Positions 6,038 to 8,547 of a stretch of DNA of 8,547 bases are shown here, piece after piece (the stretch's first letter is position 1; every line of letters starts with the position of its first letter). The notes under the pieces are model-generated. The model was not told where the DNA came from, made no database searches, and saw only the letters and a program-made list of their open reading frames with translations. The translations under genes and the position numbers were made by a program. Source of the DNA: an uncultured Senegalimassilia sp. (GTDB taxonomy: Bacteria > Actinomycetota > Coriobacteriia > Coriobacteriales > Eggerthellaceae); NCBI GenBank assembly GCA_937925385.1, contig CALEWN010000053.1, forward strand, positions 1 to 8,547. Direction: 5' to 3'.

Positions 6038-7261
6038 TTACTTCGCCATGAGCTTCTGGATGCGCTCCATGGCCTCGACCGTGGCGTCGGCGTCGCCGAA
6101 GGCGGTCAGGCGCACGTAACCCTCGCCCGAGGGCCCGAAGCCCGCGCCCGGCGTGGTGATGATGTTCACCTCGGTCAGCAGCTTGTCGAAGAACTCCCAG
6201 CTGCCTACGCCCTCAGGCGTCTTGCACCAGATATACGGGCTGTTCACCGCGCCGTACACGGTGAACCCGGCGGCCTCGAGGCCCTCCTTGATCACGCGCG
6301 CGTTGTTGCGGTAGTACGCCAGCGTTTCCTCGATCTGGCGCTCGCCTTCCTCGGTGTAGATGGCAGCGGCACCGCGCTGGATGATGTAGCTGGCGCCGTT
6401 GAACTTCGTGCACTGGCGGCGGTTCCACATGGCGTTGAGGCTCTGGCCGTCGCGGACCAGCTCCTTGGGCACCACGGTGTAGCCGCAGCGTGCGCCGGTG
6501 AAGCCCGCCGTCTTGGAGAACGAGCGGAACTCGATGGCGCAGGTCTTGGCGCCTTCCACCTCGTAGATAGAGTGCGGCACGCCCTCTTCGGTGATGAAAC
6601 GCTCATAGGCGGCGTCGAACATGATGATGGCGTCGTTGGCGTTGGCATAGTCCACCCACACCTTCAGCTGCTCGGCGTTGAGCACGGTACCAGTGGGGTT
6701 GTTCGGGCTGCACAGGTAGATGACGTCCGCGCGGCCCTCGGGCAGCGCCGGGCAAAAGCCGTTCTCAGCGGTGGTGGGCATGTACACGATGTTCGTCCAG
6801 CGTTCGGCGGCCTCGTCGTAGTCGCCCGCGCGGCCGGCCATGGCGTTCGAGTCGACATACACGGGGTACACCGGGTCGCACACGGCCACCACGTTGTCGA
6901 CGTCCAAGATGTCGCCGATGTTGCCGCAGTCGGACTTCGCGCCGTCGGAGATGAAGATCTCGTCGTCGGCAATGTCGACGCCAAGGGCATGGAAATCCCG
7001 CTTGGCGATGGCGGTGCGCAGGAAATCGTAGCCCTGCTCGGGGCCGTAACCGTGGAAGGTTTCGGACTTCGCCATGTCCTCGACGGCGGCGTGCATCGCC
7101 TCGATGACGGCCGGGACGAGCGGGCGCGTGACGTCGCCGATACCCATCTTGATGAGCTTCGCCTCGGGATGCGCCTCGGAATATGCGGCGGTACGGCGAG
7201 CGATCTCAGAGAATAGATAGCTGCCGGGAAGTTTCTGGTAATTCGGGTTGACCTTAGCCAC
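6038..7261 (-). CDS. dapL: LL-diaminopimelate aminotransferase
   Basis: PLP-dependent class I/II aminotransferase of 407 residues, the usual DapL length. DapL converts L-tetrahydrodipicolinate directly to LL-2,6-diaminopimelate with glutamate as amino donor, bypassing the succinyl or acetyl steps of lysine and peptidoglycan precursor synthesis. The N-terminus is diagnostic ([20 protein letters not shown]), followed by [61 protein letters not shown] (185-191), FDAAYERF (215-222) and the PLP-lysine motif [15 protein letters not shown] (K250). GTG 7261 is chosen: AAGGAGG lies 6 bases before it on this strand and it begins at the conserved end. The in-frame ATG at 7327 would add 22 residues with no family likeness and no good ribosome site. 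It stands alone, not with other lysine genes. The upstream gene is a flavoprotein, separated by repeats and a hairpin, so dapL probably has its own promoter. Confidence 0.96.
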   Translation of the reverse strand: MAKVNPNYQKLPGSYLFSEIARRTAAYSEAHPEAKLIKMGIGDVTRPLVPAVIEAMHAAVEDMAKSETFHGYGPEQGYDFLRTAIAKRDFHALGVDIADDEIFISDGAKSDCGNIGDILDVDNVVAVCDPVYPVYVDSNAMAGRAGDYDEAAERWTNIVYMPTTAENGFCPALPEGRADVIYLCSPNNPTGTVLNAEQLKVWVDYANANDAIIMFDAAYERFITEEGVPHSIYEVEGAKTCAIEFRSFSKTAGFTGARCGYTVVPKELVRDGQSLNAMWNRRQCTKFNGASYIIQRGAAAIYTEEGERQIEETLAYYRNNARVIKEGLEAAGFTVYGAVNSPYIWCKTPEGVGSWEFFDKLLTEVNIITTPGAGFGPSGEGYVRLTAFGDADATVEAMERIQKLMAK

Positions 7262-7346
7262 GAAGGGCCTCCTTGCACGTTCGGTTTCCGCAAGCGGCGA
7301 CGCAACCGCGACCGCCGCAGTTTTCATACGGACCCATTTTGCGGCG

Positions 7347-7364
7347 GATTTCCCCGAGATTTCC
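7347..7364. promoter_or_regulatory. Short direct repeat in the dapL upstream region
   Basis: GATTTCC occurs at 7347-7353 and 7358-7364, exactly 11 bp (one helical turn) apart, about 90 bp upstream of the dapL start. On the - strand, a weak promoter-like pair TTAAAT and TACATT with a 16-bp spacer lies just upstream of it (about 7366-7393). The arrangement is compatible with a regulator site, but the motif is short. Confidence 0.25.
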
Positions 7365-7398
7365 GAAATGTAACGTAGAGGTTCCCGGATTTAACACG

Positions 7399-7425
7399 GA
7401 AGCGCCGGCCTTGTGCCGGCGCTTC
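7399..7425 (-). terminator. Stable hairpin between flavoprotein gene and dapL, possible terminator
   Basis: Perfect 11-bp stem GAAGCGCCGGC (7399-7409) with GCCGGCGCTTC (7415-7425) and a 5-nt loop. On the - strand it is followed by CGTGTTAAAT, which is only moderately U-rich. It lies past the repeat array and before dapL, so it probably ends or attenuates the flavoprotein transcript. On the + strand there is no T-tract. Confidence 0.6.
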
Positions 7426-7450
7426 ACGAATGCGTCATATTGCACATGGA

Positions 7451-7618
7451 GCCGCCCGAGCTAGCGGATGCGGTTCGCGATCTGACAGCCGGGCTAGCGG
7501 ATGCGGTTCATCACCAAGCCGCACGAGCTAGCAGCGTGGTTCGTCATCTGGCCGCGCGAGCTAACGGAGCTAGTTCATCGTCTAGCCGCCCGAACTAGCG
7601 AATGTAGTTCGTCATCTG
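7451..7618 (-). repeat. Five degenerate ~34-bp direct repeats derived from the 3' end of the flavoprotein gene
   Basis: On the + strand, units start GCCG at 7451, 7488, 7518, 7551 and 7585 with lengths 37, 30, 33, 34 and 34. Shared elements are GCCGCnCGAGCTAGCGG, a GCGGTTC-like block and TCATCTG. The last unit (7585-7618) contains the stop codon and last seven codons (QMTNYIR) of the flavoprotein gene. Read on the - strand, the other copies keep AAC, an Arg-like CGN (lost in the 7518 unit) and TAG in the same relative places, so the gene's 3' end and its spacer appear multiplied downstream. There are no unique spacers, so this is not CRISPR. Confidence 0.85.
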
Positions 7619-8224
7619 GCCGCGCTCGGCAACGGGGACGTCGATGCCCGCGGCTTTCCCGGCTTCGATGCACTTGAGCAGCCAAGCCATGTTCTGCCCG
7701 ATGTTGCGCATGGTCTGCAGGCCCTCCGCATCCTGCGCGGCCTCGCCCGGCAGGCGCCCATGCACGTTGTTCCAGTAGGTGGAGGACACGACGGGCATCT
7801 CGCAGATGGTGAAGTACTTGTTCAGCACGTCGAACGATGCCGTGGTGCCGCCACGGCGCGCAACGGCCACCGCAGCGCCGGGCTTATGGCGAAACGCCGC
7901 GCCACCTGCGTAGAACGCGCGGTCGAGCGCGCACAGGATGCGGCCCGAGGGGTGCGCGTAGTACACCGGCGTGCCGAAGACGAAGCCGTCGGCCTGCGCC
8001 GCTTTGGCGATTAGCTCGTTGACCACGTCGTTGTCGACGACGCACTTGCCGCCCAGCTCGGCGCACTTGCCGCAGGCGATGCAGTCGTTGACGGGCTTGT
8101 TGCCCAGCCACATGGTTTCCGTCTCAATGCCGTGCCCCTCAAGCGCGGCGGCAACCTCGGCGAGCGCAACCGACGTGTTGCCCTCCTGCCGCGAGCTGCC
8201 GTTAACCAGCAAAACCTTGCTCAT
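7595..8224 (-). CDS. Flavodoxin-family / NADPH-dependent FMN reductase homologue, iron-sulfur flavoprotein-like
   Basis: Cytoplasmic protein of 209 residues with a flavodoxin-like fold of the NADPH-dependent FMN reductase group. GSSRQEGNTS (9-18) is the FMN phosphate-binding loop; GTPVYYAHPSG (84-94) and ARRGGTT (122-128) are further flavin-site segments. Between them lies the Cys cluster C48-x2-C51-x2-C54-x6-C61. This arrangement resembles that of iron-sulfur flavoproteins, so a 4Fe-4S cluster is possible but not proven. Such proteins move electrons between flavin and unknown partners; the substrate here is unknown. ATG 8224 begins the typical MSKVLLVNGSSR end and has AGAGGA 7 bases upstream; the frame is open to 8305 but that extension is unlike the family. 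The last codons form the first unit of the downstream repeat array. Transcribed away from the right-hand gene. Confidence 0.92.
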   Translation of the reverse strand: MSKVLLVNGSSRQEGNTSVALAEVAAALEGHGIETETMWLGNKPVNDCIACGKCAELGGKCVVDNDVVNELIAKAAQADGFVFGTPVYYAHPSGRILCALDRAFYAGGAAFRHKPGAAVAVARRGGTTASFDVLNKYFTICEMPVVSSTYWNNVHGRLPGEAAQDAEGLQTMRNIGQNMAWLLKCIEAGKAAGIDVPVAERGQMTNYIR

Positions 8225-8267
8225 AGGAATATCCTCTCGTCTGGATGACCCGGTAGATGTCAAACCC

Positions 8268-8297
8268 ATTGTACAAGCGCCAACCACCCCCAACCAA
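8268..8297 (-). promoter_or_regulatory. Promoter of the flavoprotein gene
   Basis: On the - strand TTGGTT (8292-8297), an 18-bp spacer and TACAAT (8268-8273) form a reasonable sigma-70-type promoter. The start would be near 8261, leaving a short leader of about 37 nt before the ATG. The -10 overlaps the palindrome TTGTACAA (8269-8276). Confidence 0.5.
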
Positions 8298-8439
8298 AGA
8301 AGCACACACCCCAGACACTTCGGGGACGTAGCACTATATACCCGACATTCGCCCGCTCGCTTGTGCGATGGCGATCACCGGGATGCGGCAGGGGTAGAGT
8401 TCTGTACGGTTTTGCAGAAGGCTATGTCACAATAAATAG

Positions 8440-8468
8440 TTGATAATCAATACCAAACGTGCAATAAT
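8440..8468 (+). promoter_or_regulatory. Promoter of the right-hand gene
   Basis: TTGATA (8440-8445), a 17-bp spacer and AATAAT (8463-8468) make a good sigma-70-type promoter within a locally AT-rich segment. The start would be near 8475, about 36 bases before the ATG at 8511. The -35 lies in the small dyad TTGATAATCAA (8440-8450). Confidence 0.6.
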
Positions 8469-8479
8469 GCAATTGCAAT
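8460..8479. promoter_or_regulatory. TGCAAT/ATTGCA repeats and palindrome at the transcript start
   Basis: TGCAAT occurs at 8460-8465 and 8468-8473, and ATTGCA at 8472-8477; the last two form the palindrome TGCAATTGCA (8468-8477). It covers the expected transcription start of the right-hand gene, a good place for a repressor operator. No regulator can be named. Confidence 0.4.
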
Positions 8480-8510
8480 GAGCATTCAACCCGCAAGGAG
8501 GGCAGTGGGC

Positions 8511-8547
8511 ATGTCGGCGGTCGGAAACATTCTGAGCATGATTAAGA
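8511..8547 (+). CDS. Start of an unidentified gene, truncated by window end
   Basis: Twelve complete codons are visible, reading MSAVGNILSMIK, from ATG 8511 with a strong ribosome site AAGGAGG (8495-8501) 9 bases upstream. A GTG at 8505 in the same frame is too close to that site. The promoter at 8440-8468 supports a real gene. The fragment is too short to assign a family. Confidence 0.75.
   Translation, partial: MSAVGNILSMIK

Noticed and set aside
5948..7216. Long + strand frame of 422 codons opposite dapL
   Set aside because: It is the antisense of a clear dapL gene; the long frame comes from high-GC codon bias.
7262..7327. ATG 7327 as the dapL start
   Set aside because: The strong AAGGAGG is placed for GTG 7261, and the extra 22 residues are unlike DapL.
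7413..7598. + strand frame across the repeat array
   Set aside because: Its periodic sequence only reflects the DNA repeats; no ribosome site and no family.
7451..7618. CRISPR array
   Set aside because: Units are contiguous and degenerate, with no unique spacers and no cas genes nearby.
8225..8305. N-terminal extension of the flavoprotein to 8305
   Set aside because: It would run through the promoter and ribosome site; homologues begin at MSKVLLVNGSSR.

Overview
The window is high-GC, densely coded bacterial chromosome. The gene set suggests a Coriobacteriia member, most likely Eggerthellaceae (Eggerthella/Gordonibacter-like). It has a LuxR-type two-component pair, a DUF4428 zinc-ribbon protein, a DHA2-type major facilitator, LL-diaminopimelate aminotransferase (dapL) and an iron-sulfur-flavoprotein-like NADPH:FMN reductase homologue. 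The taxon is inferred from protein style and codon use; there is no marker gene here.

Left part (1-3500, all + strand): the 3' portion of a NarL/DegS-type sensor histidine kinase is cut by the window edge. Its likely partner, a LuxR-family response regulator, follows 64 bp later. Next come a 243-residue DUF4428 protein with a zinc-ribbon motif at each end, and a 269-residue predicted lipoprotein whose transcript ends at a textbook intrinsic terminator.

Middle (3500-6040): a 14-helix MFS exporter gene is preceded by a possible extended -10 promoter and a perfect 18-bp hairpin with a U-tract. That arrangement looks like a terminated leader or an independent small RNA. The end of the MFS gene lies in a 28-bp tandem repeat (three copies) that shifts the frame and appears to create the present stop codon. 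An approximately 865-bp stretch without a convincing gene follows. It holds several dyads, one terminator-like hairpin, a bidirectional terminator and an Ala-rich low-complexity tract.

Right part (6038-8224, - strand): the flavoprotein gene lies upstream of dapL. Between them is an unusual array of five degenerate ~34-bp direct repeats. The gene-proximal copy is the last seven codons and stop of the flavoprotein gene, so the 3' end of the gene looks serially duplicated. A stable hairpin follows, then dapL with a strong Shine-Dalgarno and a GTG start. The last 285 bp before the right-hand gene is a divergent control region. It carries a good sigma-70-type promoter and an ATTGCA/TGCAAT palindrome ahead of an unidentified gene truncated by the window end.

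The genes do not form one pathway. The TCS could regulate a neighbour, but nothing in the sequence shows that. I see no mobile element, CRISPR array, rRNA or tRNA gene. The points most worth follow-up are the 3'-end repeat array, the repeat-driven stop codon of the MFS gene and the hairpin leader of the MFS gene.
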